A DNA stretch of 64,000 bases from Mauremys mutica. Lineage: Eukaryota > Chordata > Testudines > Geoemydidae. The notes beneath the pieces are model-generated. The model did no database searches. It had not been told where the DNA came from and worked only from the letters and a program-made list of their open reading frames with translations. The stretch covers positions 13,847,225 to 13,911,224 of the forward strand of contig NC_059073.1 in assembly GCF_020497125.1 (NCBI RefSeq), given 5' to 3'. The stretch's first letter is position 1, and every line of letters starts with the position of its first letter. The translations under genes were made by a program, and so were the position numbers. Positions 22,452 through 33,775 of the stretch are shown one piece after another.

Positions 22452-23379
22452 TATGAAAGAAGTGGCTACTTTCTCGTACACAATACAGCAGCCCAAGGAT
22501 CATTTTAAATGTTGCAGCTACAAAAAAGAAAGGAGGATTGTATAGAAATGCCTTAGAGAGAAGGAGCAATTTAGATACCCAGCATAGCTACTTAAAATAA
22601 TTTGAATCACAAGAACCACTTGAAATAGATTGTACCAGTTACCTCCCCATCTTATACGTAAGCAGAAAATGAGGTAGTGTCTATTAATCCACTTGTTAAA
22701 ACTAAATGATCTCTTGGAAATCATTGTTTTCTATTTCTGGACTTGAAACTGTTAAATGAGGGTACTTGACAATGAAGGAGAATACAATCTAATGTAATCA
22801 GATTTTTGTTCACTCAGCCTGCTGGCTTATCCATGTTCTCAAGTTTTTATGTCATGGACTCATGTTGGCTGCCTCAGGCATAATACAAAAGCTCAAATGT
22901 GGTGATCGTTCTCTGAGCTGGCTGTAACTACTGCATCAATTGTTCCTTTCCTGAGAAATAATTAAATGTAGCCAGTTTTCTTTGTCTACAAGGACTCAGC
23001 AGAGATGTGCCTATGGTACCTTCTCCTTTATTACTATTGACTAGAAAACTCTTACTATTTCACCCTCTCTGCCACCCATTTCACTTGAGAGGCAGCTGCC
23101 AATGTGCATAATTATGTGACAAAGATCAACATTTTATAAAAGGAGCATGTGGCAGCCGCTTGGATCAAGTCTCCTTAGAGCGGACCTCCATAGTTAAGAT
23201 GAGAGCAGGTGCAGTATGGATGATTCCATGCAGTATGGACAATTCCATGCAAATTATTTGGAGCCTTTGGCCTCCTGCCACTATACAAACAAGTAATCAA
23301 AAGGTAGCCCCTGCTCCAAAGAACTGTTGCCTGATTTTAGAAGGTTAATATTATTAATTTTGATAGTACAGGTTATAGG
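22452..23379. other. Unassigned DNA
   Basis: No gene or repeat family was recognised. Confidence 0.4.
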
Positions 23380-24250
23380 CTCGCCAATTAATCTGATCAC
23401 ACAATAAGGTTCTTGTCCCAGAATCAGGCTACACCGAGTTTGCAAGGACCCTCTGGGGTATGACAACACGCTCACATTGAGACAAATGTAGGCTTAAAGA
23501 CTTTTATTGAGATAAATGGAATAGTACTCAAATAGTAATCAAATGGTAAAATAATCAGAGTTACAAATGCAATACTATTATTCTAAAGATACATATGATA
23601 GTATATACTGTAAAGCTTTTGATTAATATACTCACACCCTTCCGTGATAACCTGGTGGTAAGAGACAAAGGACCAACCTCACCTCTCGCATGCCAAGAGA
23701 GTTCAGGTCCCGGTTCTTCAATTCTTGAGTGGGAGGTGCAGAGCTTAGGAGAAGCTAAAGCGCTATCGACACTAACTTAGAGTTTTGCTCAACTAACTGA
23801 CTTAAAACTTACCATTAAAAATTAATAGACTAATAAGCAAAGAAGCCTTGAAACTTTAAGCTCGAAGCTTAGAAATATAGAAGCTTCCTTGGCATGGTGG
23901 GTCACCCCTCTTACAGAGATTGAGTACATGAGCCCTCCTTCTGTGCCCAAACTTTGTTTACTCAACCACAAAATGTCAGGGTACTCTTACTCCATAGGTT
24001 GCTGTGTTTGTAAGTATTGATGACATATACATACAAATTAATGACATTCGCTCATTCTAACATTTGTTATTTCTGTCCTACCCCATTATTTTGGTTCTTT
24101 CCTTGTGGTTTACCTGTTAAGTTTACAGAGTGGTATGAACTTAGGAAGCCGTCTATGCCAACCTGCTTCAACGCATCCTTTATCTATCTATCTATGTTAA
24201 AGGTTGCAGCCATATATGGCCCTTATGCTTTAGCTCATCACCACCTATCT

Positions 24251-24331
24251 AGGTGAAAAGTCCCAAACATATGTATGCTAATTTTGCTCTCTGGGTGAAA
24301 GGTCCCAGACATATGTATGCTAACTTTGCCT
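24251..24331. repeat. Imperfect tandem duplication, about 42-bp unit
   Basis: AGGTGAAAAGTCCCAAACAT...ATGTATGCTAATTTTGC is followed by GGGTGAAAGGTCCCAGACAT...ATGTATGCTAACTTTGC. Two units are present, immediately left of the hAT insertion. The repeat may be part of the LTR-like sequence. Confidence 0.75.
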
Positions 24332-24646
24332 TAGCTCAGTGGTCCCCAACCTTTTTGGCTGGCGGGTGCCAGCTGAAGGACCACTGCGGCGGTGGAGCAC
24401 CTGCCGAAATGCCGCCGTTGACAAGCGACGCAATCGAGAGGCGTCCCCGCCGAAATTCGGGAGCGACACCTCTCGATGACATCACTTGTCGGCGACAAGC
24501 ATCGTCATCGAGAGGCGTCCCCGCCAAAATGCCGCTGCGGCATTTCAGCGGGTGCTCTCCCGGGGGCCAGGACGTGGGCGCATTAAGATGCCCCCGCGGG
24601 CGCCATGGCACCCGCAGGCACCGCATTGGGGGCCCCTGCCTTAGCT
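24329..24646. mobile_element. hAT-type MITE with perfect 8-bp target duplication
   Basis: The element spans 24337-24638. It begins CAGTGGTCCCCAACC, ends GGGGGCCCCTG, and is flanked by CCTTAGCT on both sides (24329-24336 and 24639-24646). The interior is GC-rich with repeated GAGAGGCGTCCCCGCC blocks, so a 150-codon frame across it is a composition effect and not a gene. Confidence 0.9.
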
Positions 24647-24904
24647 TTATATACAAGATGTGGCCTGTACATCCCTTGCATTACTGCCAAAATACTTTAA
24701 TATAAACCTATAAATCTATTATAATAAAACAAATAATCAAACTCATAAGAAATCCATATGAAAAGATATATAGGCAGGCAAGCAAGCAAGCTAGCCCGCC
24801 CTAAAGACTACAGAACATACAATCTGCATTACTGACAAGACATAGCAGGTAGATGAAACAAATGTGTAGATAATGGGGAACTCCTTCTTGTATTCATTTT
24901 AGAC

Positions 24905-25145
24905 TTTAATACTAATAAATAATAGTTGTTGCCACTTATATAGCACTTTACCTGTTCAGTGCACTTCCTGACATAAACTAACCCTCAGAACACCCTTCGT
25001 AGTGCAAGCTGATTACTGCCGTCTCCATTCTAGATATTGAAAAGTTAGCCTAACTGTCTTGCCTAAATCACACGGTGAGTCAGTGGCACAGCTTGGACTC
25101 AGAACTACCTAACTCCCAACCCCATATTTACTGCACTAGACCAGG
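24905..25145 (-). mobile_element. MIR-like SINE
   Basis: On the plus strand the order is TATATAGCACTTTACC, CTCCATTCTAGATATTGAAA, GTCTTGCCTAAATCACACGG, GTGAGTCAGTGGCACAGC and GGACTCAGAACTACC, the reverse complement of MIR. Confidence 0.7.
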
Positions 25146-25761
25146 TGCATTGAGCAAAGTTCCACAGAGAACCTACTAAACCTTGCTCTTAAAGCAAAAA
25201 ACAAAACACCAAAGAAACTGTGTCTTGTCTAGGGTTAGCATATTGCTATGATTAGTGATAATCCAAGTTTCTTTTATCTCGTCCTTTCAAATATTACAGA
25301 TGACCAAATATTTTCACTGACTATACAACTTTTATCTTCTCAGTGGGTGTCTGCTGCAGTCTATTAGAGATGTTCAAAGAACTGGGGGATGGAAGCTTGT
25401 TAAGAATATATAGCAATATCCTGCTACTTTTGCCACTGAATACAAGATGCAGAAGAAAATAAAAATAACAAATTACACACAATTGGGTTTTTTCATTGCT
25501 GCTTTGGCAAAAGAGGAAAAATAGCATCATCACCAGTGACTTTTCCAAGGCCCTTTCTTCTTTTAGTTGCAAAATAATGCAAAAATTTGCAATGTAGTTA
25601 TTGTTCAATACTTTAAAAGATCTGAGAGTTTTGAATATCTAAGTTCAGCTATAGAAATGCCTTTTTTGAAATGGCAGGGTACCTAATACAAACATTTCCA
25701 AGCTTATAAGAATGCTTTTCAGCTCTGTGCTAGATGGGTAAGTCCAAATTACTGCAGTGCA
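25146..25761. other. Unassigned DNA
   Basis: No gene or repeat family was recognised. A 95-codon minus-strand frame at 25321-25608 has no identifiable domain. Confidence 0.4.
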
Positions 25762-26048
25762 AGGCCAGATCTATGCTACAAAGTTTTGTTGGCATAGCAG
25801 TGTCAGTCAGGGATGTAAAAAAAACCCACATCCCCTAGCTGACATAGCTATATAGTCAAAACCCACAGTGCAGACATAACTGTGCCAACAGAAAAGTGGT
25901 TCTGATGACATAGCTAATGTCATTGGGGAGGTGGTGTTGCTATATTGACAGAAAAAAACCTCCTTCTGTCTGTATACACTCCATCTACGCTAGAGGTCTT
26001 TGCTGGTATAGCTGTACCAGCAAAATATGTGTAGAATAGATGAGGCCC
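25762..26048. mobile_element. Decayed MITE of the GGCC...CTACACTA family
   Basis: The left end AAGGCCAGATCTATGCTAC and the right end TAGAATAGATGAGGCCC are imperfect inverted repeats of the family seen at 39.2, 45.9 and 53.3 kb. The interior has paired CTAGCTGACATAGC-type blocks. No transposase. Confidence 0.5.
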
Positions 26049-26593
26049 AAATAATAGGCATTGATCTCAAGTAAAGAATTTTTTATGTTAAACAAGATAT
26101 ATATTACCCCAGCTTTCATAATTTTCATCTTCTTTTTTAGCCTGTAACTTACTTTTTATTTAAACTTCTCACTTATGGATTTCATAATTATTATTTAAGT
26201 GAGATAGGGAAAACATTAATTTGGTTTTAATTCATTTTCTAATTGCAGTTTTCTCCAAAGGATAGAATTAGATTTCTCACTGTACTTACAGGAAGTACCT
26301 TAGTTTAACATAAATATTAGTCTCCTTAAAGGTATGTATAATTTTTAATCACAGGAAAATCCTCTCTAATTTAGCAGACATTTCAGCTCCATCCATAGGG
26401 AAATAGTCACAAGCAGCAGAAATGAGGGCCATGCTCTTTATTTCTTGTGCATGGCATTGAATAATTTATTCTTTAAGGCATTTGTAAACTGTCCTGTGAA
26501 ATAAAGCAGCTAGTTTTCAAAAAAATCTTGGCATCTAAGTTGTCTCATCTTGGAGATAACTAGGAAGGATACTTGTTCAGTATCTAAGCTAAT
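26049..26593. other. Unassigned DNA
   Basis: AT-rich, with no recognised gene or repeat. Confidence 0.4.
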
Positions 26594-27007
26594 GTTTAGC
26601 CTAGTGATACTCAGACCTCAGTGGTTTAGGAGCCAAATTAGTAATCAGCATTACTCAAAAGAGCCACAGTCATGTGAATTCATTTTTTCATTTACTATAG
26701 TACTGTATATTCATATTAAATCAGCCTGACTGGGAAATATTTAGTTTATTTATGTGTGTGTATGTTTGTGTGTGCGCACGCGTATCTATAGATTATTCTC
26801 ACAGGAAAATGACTGACCAAGTATTATTATTTTATCAACTACAGTTGGTTCAAAACATAGTAAAAGCATCCTGACTGGTTAATAACTTAGCTGGTTAATA
26901 ATTAAATTACTGTGTTTTAATATCATGTGCTGCAAAGAGCCAGGGGAGATGCATTAAAGAGCCACTTGTAGCTCTGGAGCCTCAGTCTGAGTATCGCTGG
27001 TTTCATC
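26594..27007. mobile_element. hAT-like element, decayed, containing a TG microsatellite
   Basis: The ends TAGTGATACTCAGACCTCAG (26602) and CTCAGTCTGAGTATCGCTG (to 26999) are inverted repeats. Internal GAGCCACAGTC and GAGCCACTTGTAGCTC blocks are typical of a hAT family. The flanks GTTTAGCC and GTTTCATC may be a degraded 8-bp target duplication. A TG-rich run lies near 26752-26780. Confidence 0.6.
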
Positions 27008-28064
27008 TGACAAAGGCTATCTACTGCCACACATGTGACAGGAAAAGATTAAACAGTTGAGCTCCATGGTAACTGGTTATAATGTAGGAATCTTCAGAGC
27101 CAACATGTAATAACCGTAATCATCAATTTTTTTCAGTTGTCCAGATCTACTTTTGTTTGAGTCACTTCACACTGAAAATGTAGTTTTGAATTAAAAGATA
27201 AACTTCGATAGAATTAGGCCAAAGATTTAAAGTAGACTGTAGAACACGATAACCAGGTCTCTCTTGTAAAAGAGATGCTATTCTCTGTGGACTAACCTTG
27301 TTAAATGAAGTATTGATTGGTTGTTAATGTGGATCTATATTGCTGCTTTGTTACAAAGGCCCTGCAGGCCTAATGTTTCTGCCTAACTTCTTCTCTCTGG
27401 GAAAGATGTTCCCATTTTTACTGGTGTCTCTCCAGGAAAGACGGTGGACCTGAATAGAAATGCCCATATTAGTAGTAAAGAGCAAACAAAATTAAACAAA
27501 TCTTAATAGAGCAGAACTTGTTTTGCTTCTAACTTTGTCAGATGAATTAAATGATCAGGATGATAAAGTCCATTGCCTGAAGAGAACTGCTTTGAACTTG
27601 CAGGATCCTGGGGTTTTATGACTGTTAATGTCTTGGCGTAGGATTTAGGAGAAATGAGCTATTTACATACTGCATGATTTCAGAGAGCCAATAGGAATTT
27701 AAATTTTGTCATTCTTTTATTAGCAATCTTGCTAATGTATTCTTAATAAGATCAAAAGCTAATTTAAATAACTCTTTGTTCTATGACTAGTCAGTCATCG
27801 TTACAGTTTAATCTTGCCATCTGGGTTTTTTGCTCTTGGTCAAAGGGGAGCATGTTGAATGAAGGGGTACATCCTTTTCTCTTTAATCTGGTAACAAGAT
27901 ACTAACTGGTTGATCCTCATAGGCATACCTCAGGGATGCTATTTTCCTGAACCGTGGTTTCAGAAAGTTGCACTGGAATTTTAGTGGCCTCTTAGCACAA
28001 AATTCGTTGAGAGCAGATGTATGTCAATTTATTAATCTGGCCAATTTTTATGATTTTAGAAGTA
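27008..28064. other. Unassigned DNA
   Basis: About 1 kb with no recognised gene or repeat family. Confidence 0.4.
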
Positions 28065-28229
28065 TACAGACGCTCCCCAGGTTACGCAAACCCACACTTA
28101 CGGAAAAAGTTCCGTAAGCTTTTTTTTTTTGCACATAATTGTCGGGTATACATCCCCGACTTATGCAAAATTTGACTTACACAAGGTGTTCCAGAACGGA
28201 ACGCTTGCGTAAGTCAGGGAGCATCTGTA
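28065..28229. mobile_element. Small Tigger-like MITE flanked by TA
   Basis: The element spans 28067-28227, flanked by TA. The ends CAGACGCTCCCCAGGTTACG and CGTAAGTCAGGGAGCATCTG are imperfect inverted repeats. A T-rich run occurs at about 28120-28129. Non-coding. Confidence 0.8.
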
Positions 28230-28826
28230 TTGTGATTGAAGACATATTCACTAGAATAGCTTTAAAAAGAAGCATTTTACAACACATCTTACACATTTCA
28301 TAAACTTATATTAAAGAGTGATTCACTTACTCTATCCATGGATAGAGTAAGGAAACAATCTGAGGTGGACAAAGGTCCACATAGTGGGGAATTTATGTCA
28401 GCAAACAGTGCCAACGTTATGTGTTTTTAGAGATGCAGCAAGTGTTGCCCAGGAAGATGCTGGTTTCTTTAGTTTCCACCACCCCTATGAGGCTCTTAAC
28501 TGATTTCAGCCCTTTCATCTTCTTCGTTTATGAAAAAGAAAAATATAACTCAGCACTCTGGCCCCAAAGCAGTGCCATGATCAAGAGTACCTCACGTGTG
28601 AGTACATAATACATAGTTTTCCTAGGTTGGGCTTTACCAAGGAACATCAAAATCATATCAGTAAGTTGCTTTAAATAAGCTTGCAGGAACTGCAGGCATG
28701 TCATTTTAATGGATTTAATGCACCATTGTTTAGGATCATAGAAATGCACTGTATTGAATTTGTTCCTGGGAATTTCAGTGAAGAGAGTGAGCCATTTATC
28801 AGGATGCCAATCAAGTATATTATACT
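28230..28826. other. Unassigned DNA
   Basis: No gene or repeat family recognised. The short palindrome TACTCTATCCATGGATAGAGTA lies near 28329-28350 (two mirror 11-mers around CATG); its significance is unclear. Confidence 0.4.
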
Positions 28827-29034
28827 ATTCAATGTAAAGTATCAGGGGGTAGCCATGTTAGTCTGTATCCACAAAAACAACGAGGAGTCCGGTGGCACCT
28901 TAAAGACTAACAGATTTATTTGGGCATAAGCTTTCATGGGTAAAGAACCACAGTGGTTTTTTACCCACGAAAGCTTAAATCGTTGGTCTTTAAGATGCCA
29001 CCGGACTCCTCTTTGTTTTTATTCAATGTAAAGT
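28827..29034 (-). mobile_element. Fold-back retroposon with perfect 14-bp target duplication
   Basis: The insert 28841-29020 lies between ATTCAATGTAAAGT at 28827-28840 and the same 14 bp at 29021-29034. The left part reads, on the minus strand, as the family's 3' end (CTAACATGGCTACCCCCTG) back to the ACCCATGAAAGCTTATGCCC block. The right part is an inverted second copy of the body, TTTACCCACGAAAGCTTAAA to CACCGGACTCCTC, with an internal deletion. The two arms pair over about 60 bp, so this is a near-complete hairpin. Confidence 0.85.
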
Positions 29035-30480
29035 GCAGGGAAAACTCCTGTACAGCTTCTTAAAATGTCAAATGACTATTGATTACTGTCACTCTGGAAT
29101 GATGAACTTGGTTTTAAAGTAGTGAATGTTATCATCTGCTTCCCAGCATTCATACTTGTGCTTTATTTGAGCAGGATACTGCCTTGAAATAATCAGCAGC
29201 ACTTAGTTTGACAGCTGATTATCTGATTAAGTACAACCACATAAGTAAGGATACAGTATTTAAGACACTCAGTTGAAGTCCAGGTTGTGCAACATGTGTA
29301 ATTCTACTCCTTGAGAAGTCCTATTGAATTCAAGGGATTATTAATTTGTGTGTGTGTGTTGTATAATGATCACGATAAGCAGGTTAGACTAAAGTGTCTT
29401 AACCATTGAATCGCTCAGGGAAGGACATCATGAGGGAACCAGGCAGCTCTTGCCTATGGGTGTGATTTGTAAACACGTGAGTAAAGTTATACAAGTGCTT
29501 AAGTGGTTGCATAACTGGGACCTTACAAAATAAAGTCACTCAGTGTGAGGCAAGAGGGCAGAGAGGAGGAACACGTAGGGTTTGCTCTAAAAGACAGAGT
29601 TAGTAGTGAAGCAAAATGAGCAGTAGTTTAAATTGTGTGCTTTGTTAATTTAATTACTTGTTCCAGGAGGCCAGCCAAAATACTCCTGTAGTCTTTTCAA
29701 TTAATCTCTGCCTTCTGAGAACTTCACAAAAACTGTGCCTGCCTTAGAAATGTCTTGTTGTTTGCAGGCAGGATTAATAGGAGGGTTCGTAGGGCAGTTG
29801 ATTAAAAAATTAAAAGCTAAAATTTTCAGATGGCAAAATTATTGAATTCTGCATGCTTGCTCAGGGTATCAATACCCTCTTTGATTTTTCACAGTATGGA
29901 TTCAATTTATATGTGCTGAAGGAAGGAGGAATCTGCATTCTTGAAGACAACAAGATGATTTTTAAGTTGTTTATATAGAGTATTTTATTGGCAGATAAAG
30001 AATATGGTATGTAAATTTAATAAATTTGTCAGTTAAAAATCATTTATATTTTTATATATATATAAAGAGTGAGGATATATCCTTCCTCAAACAGATGTTT
30101 TTTATATAAACATAAAATCATAAAATTGTGGAACAGTACCACAAATCAAAGATAAATAACAGAAGCTCATTATAGTGATAGTGTGTTAAAAAGCAGAGTT
30201 CAAGCTTGTTAAATAAATTAATCAGTTAATTATATAATGTAGCACCAGGAACATCACAGGCAATTTATAGACAGAAAAATGTTATGAAGAAAATATCTAC
30301 TTCATTTTTATTGGAGGTTTTAACCATTATAACTTAGTGAAAGAGCTATATCTGGAGTATCTGCTGTCAGTTAGAAGTGGGAAGGAACTAAGAAACTTCA
30401 CAGGGCTTTGAATATTTGACACAAATCAAAAGTAACAAACAATATAAATTAATTTAGAACATGAGCCATCCTTTCAATTG
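29035..30480. other. Unassigned AT-rich DNA
   Basis: About 1.4 kb without a recognised gene or repeat. A TG run lies at 29348-29361 and a TA run at 30052-30063. Confidence 0.4.
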
Positions 30481-30793
30481 CTCTTGTTCAGGGGCGGCTC
30501 CAGGACCCAGCATGCCAAGCGTGTGATTGGGGAGGCATGCCGCGGGGGGGCGCTCTGCTGGTCACCGGGAGGGCGGCAGGCCGGTCCGGTGGACCTCCCG
30601 CGGTCGTGCCTGCGGAGGGTCCGCTGGTCCTGCGGCTCCAGTGGACCTCGGAACCAGTGGACCCTCTGCAGGCACGCCTGCGGGAGGTCCACTGGAGCCG
30701 CCTGCCGCCCTCCCGGTGACCGGCAGAGCGCCCCTCGTGGCATGCTGCTGTGCTTGGGGCGGCAAAATGTCTAGAGCCACCCCTGCTCTTGTT
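30481..30793. mobile_element. GC-rich palindromic hAT MITE with perfect 8-bp target duplication
   Basis: The element spans 30489-30785, with ends CAGGGGCGGCTCCAGG and CTAGAGCCACCCCTG. Both flanks are CTCTTGTT. The core is one large imperfect palindrome of about 80-bp arms (GGTCACCGGGAGGGCGGCAG on the left, CTGCCGCCCTCCCGGTGACC on the right), rich in CpG. Several 60-112 codon frames on both strands are an effect of this composition and are not genes. Confidence 0.9.
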
Positions 30794-31239
30794 AGGGAAA
30801 TATGGTATCAAATGTCCATTTACCATACATAGATTTCATTATTTCTATCTTATGAACAACGTTGATGATTTTCAGTAGAATCATAGAAACCAGTGCCCCG
30901 ATCCTGCAAGCATTTATATGAAAGAGTAGTCTCATTAAGTTAATTAGGACTGCTCATAAGCATAGATTTATTCATATGCATAAATGTTTCCAGGATTGGG
31001 GCCTAGAGATGGAAAATAACTATTAGGTCTTCTAGTTCATTTCCTGTTCCAATACACAATTTTTCACCGTAGTACATGGTTCAGTAGTTTCATCCATTTT
31101 TAAGTGAAGTGATGGGAAGCTATTCTGTGGTCTTCAGAACATCCTGAACAAAGTCTTCCCTCCTTGGTGCTTTCTTTTTTCAAATGCCATATCCCCACTT
31201 AGTCATTATTTGGCCAAGTTACACTTATTTCAATATCTT
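30794..31239. other. Unassigned DNA
   Basis: No gene. The GATCCTGCAAGCATTTATAT...CCAGGATTGGGGCC block at 30899-31003 belongs to the short dispersed palindromic motif described among the findings. Confidence 0.4.
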
Positions 31240-31920
31240 TTATCATAATTTAGGCCCTCCAGCGTTTCAGTAATTTATGTTGCTGTGCTCTGAAATCCCT
31301 TCAGATCTTTCTAGTACTAAGATGTGTACAACTGAACACAGTATTTGATGGGTGGGCTCCTTTTTGCCACATAGGAGGGAACTGATACGTCTCTGGACTG
31401 TGTTGTGATGCCTCTGGGTATACAGCCTAAAACAGATTTGACATGTTAGCTACTGTACCCCACTGCAAGTTCCTATCTAATTTGCTGTCCATTATTACCC
31501 TGGGGACTCTCAGTATTGATACTTTCAGGGTTTTTCCTTCCCATTGAATAACTGTGTAGTGTATTATTTCTCTCCCCCAGATGTTGTTAGCTTCTGCTAT
31601 TCCAGATTGAATCCCCATTTATTCCTACCCATATTTTTAAAACCTGTTTGCACTGTTGTTCACAAAACTACCCAGTTGAGCACCATCTGTGAATGCAATT
31701 AATGTTGAGTCAATACGTGTGACACCACTAGCTACCACTGCACAACTCATTGTCACCTATACCTTCCATTGGTTTGTGGTCCTTCCACCAATTTTCAATC
31801 TGTATCAGAGTTTACATAAAACCAGTTTCAGTTAATTTTTCATTTCAAATCTAATGAGACACTGTAGTAAGTGCTTTCCTAAAGTTCAAGTGCAGTCTAG
31901 ATCTACTACATCCCCTAATT
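31240..31920 (-). pseudogene. Old CR1/L3-type LINE fragment
   Basis: In plus-strand reading, ACTGAACACAGTATTTGATG, CACCAATTTTCAATCTGTAT and GTGCTTTCCTAAAGTTCAAG are reverse-complement hallmarks of the CR1/L3 reverse transcriptase region. It is too decayed to hold a continuous frame. Confidence 0.6.
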
Positions 31921-32524
31921 TTTGTAACTTGAGCAAAAAAATTTCTGTGTGAAATGAAATGTCTGGGACAGAAAACCAATATTTTAAAAGCAAGTGTGGC
32001 TGAAATTGCTCACATATTCACATACACTTGTATGAAATGTTAATTTGTAAGTTGACTGCTAATTTTAAAAGCCACTAACTTTCAGTAGTTCCTTATGATG
32101 GCTGTTGTATTTGCATTCTGCAATACAGAAGGCACTTCACAGCTAGAGAAAATAGATCTCTATTATCCATGAACAACAATAGAAAGTATCCATAAAATTA
32201 TTTATGTAGCCATCCCATTTTTAAGATTGAGGGGCTTACTTTTAATTTTTGTTTCCTGATTTTTTGAGTCTATTAGTTTATTGTAGTGTTATGCAAAGTA
32301 CAGTATCCCCTCCATAAACAAAAACATTCCATTATTATATTGTACGTTAGCCCAAAACTCAGAAGTAATATTTAGGCAATAAACTTGCATAAACTGCAGC
32401 TCTACTTTCTCTTCTAGCTCAAACAGGCGTGTCTTGCTCTTTGATGGTGGACTGTCCCTTGGTTTTATGTGGCTGGTGACATTTGTTTTGGTGGGGCTAT
32501 TAAAATAGGAGCATAAGCATTGCT

Positions 32525-32945
32525 ATATTGGGTCAGCACTATGATCCATTTAGTCCTGCCTCCAGCAGGGTCAGTACCACATGTTTCAGAGTTAGATGCA
32601 AATACCCCTGTAATAGGTACAGAAATATCTGCAGTTTCTTTCTGACCCCTTCAGAGGCTGATTTATGCCCTGAAGAACAAAAATATTTGTCCCTTCCAAA
32701 CCTGTTTTATCCTTCCTAATATAACTCTAGATGGTCTCATTTTTCTTAGAAACATATTCAGTCCTTCCCTGAATTTTCCTTAACTCTTGACCTTAATATT
32801 TCCCTGTGGCAGTTTGTTCCACTGACTACTTGGGCATTATGTTAAAGAAACAAAGCGTTCCCTTTGATCAGTTCAAACTTACTGCCTTTCAGTTTCATTG
32901 TATCTGAAATATTAGATGGCAGACAGTCAAATCAATTTCAAATCC
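32525..32945 (-). mobile_element. Old CR1/L3-type 3' end
   Basis: The segment runs from ATTGGGTCAGCACTATGATC to GCAGTTTGTTCCACTGACTA and TTTGATCAGTTCAAACTTAC, the reverse-complement order of a CR1-type 3' end (tail first, then the C-terminal coding end). Confidence 0.55.
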
Positions 32946-32995
32946 TTACATGCCTTATGTGTTTCAAGATTTTGTTTGGAATTTGTAGATTAGTG

Positions 32996-33679
32996 CAGTA
33001 GAACCTCAGAGTTACAAACACCTTGGGAATGGAGTTTGTTTGTAACTCTGAAAAGTTTTTTAACTCTGGACAAAACATTATGGTTGTTCATTCAAAAGTT
33101 TACAACTGAACACTGACTTAATACAGCTTTGAAACTAAACGATGCAGAAGAAAAAATGCTGCTTTCACTTTATTTTTTTTAGTAGTTTATGTTTAACACA
33201 GTACTGTACTGTATTTAATTAATAGGCAGCAGGTTTAAAACAAACAAAAAGATGCATTTCTTCACACAATGCACAGTCAACCTCTGGAACTCTTTGCCAG
33301 AGAATATTAGGCCAAGAATATAACAGGGTTAAAAAAAAACAAAAAACCTAGATACTTCATGGGGGATGGCTATTAGCCAGGATGAGCAGGGATGACATCC
33401 CTAGCCTCTGTTTGCCAGAAGCTGGGAATGGGTGAGAGAGGCTGGATCACTTGATGATTACCTCTTCTGTTTGTTCCCTCTGAAGCACCTGGCATTGACC
33501 ACTGTCGGAAGACAGAATACTGGGCTAGATGGACTTTTGGTCTGACCCAGTTTTTATGTTGGTTGGTTGGTTTTTTTGTCTCTGCTGCTGCCTGACTGCG
33601 TTCTTCCAGTTCCAAGTGAGGTATGTAGTTGACTGATCAGTTCGTAACTCTTGTGTTCGTAACTATGGGTTCTACTGTA
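32996..33679. mobile_element. Tigger-like MITE interrupted by a CR1 fragment
   Basis: The ends CAGTAGAACCTCAGAGTTAC (32996) and GTAACTATGGGTTCTACTG (to 33677) are inverted repeats. TA follows on the right; the left flank is TG, probably a mutated TA. Internal blocks such as AACTGAACACTGACTTAATAC and AACACAGTACTGTACTGTAT belong to the family. The element is split near 33223 and resumes near 33560 with GTCTCTGCTGCTGCCTGACTG. Confidence 0.75.
33223..33558 (+). mobile_element. CR1 3' fragment nested in the Tigger-like MITE
   Basis: The fragment starts AGGCAGCAGGTTTAAAAC and runs through TTCTTCACACAATGCACAGT, the CCTCTGGAACTC block, a degraded region, CAGGATGAGCAGGG and GCTAGATGGACTTTTGGTC to CCCAGTTTTTATGTTGG. 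It aligns with the last part of the 39.5-kb CR1 (40974 onwards) and so is a 5'-truncated insertion. Confidence 0.75.
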
Positions 33680-33775
33680 CATTAGAAAACACAGACATCT
33701 TGAAAACCACTGGTACCTAGAAACCACGTTGGTTCAATGAGCTTCATCTGCTCTGTGCCCCAAGACAACTTGCAA

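Larger units (their letters stand above)
23380..24900 (-). mobile_element. Probable LTR-derived sequence in reverse orientation
   Basis: On the minus strand, the sequence around 23500 reads CAATAAAAGTC, resembling an LTR polyadenylation signal, followed by about 130 bp like an R-U5 region and then ATTGGCGAGCC, which loosely resembles a primer-binding site. The region continues on the plus strand to at least 24328, where a hAT element interrupts it. I could not find TG...CA ends or a target duplication, so the class and both boundaries are tentative. Confidence 0.35.

Noticed and set aside
24253..24705. 150-codon open frame
   Set aside because: It runs across the GC-rich hAT element 24337-24638 and its flanks, and is open because of composition.
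28329..28350. Functional palindromic binding site
   Set aside because: A 22-bp palindrome by itself is weak evidence, and no gene is nearby to regulate.
30050..30064. TATA-box promoter
   Set aside because: It is a simple TA repeat without a downstream gene.
30488..30826. Arginine- and glycine-rich protein of 112 codons
   Set aside because: The frame lies within the palindromic hAT element; overlapping frames on both strands show the same composition effect.
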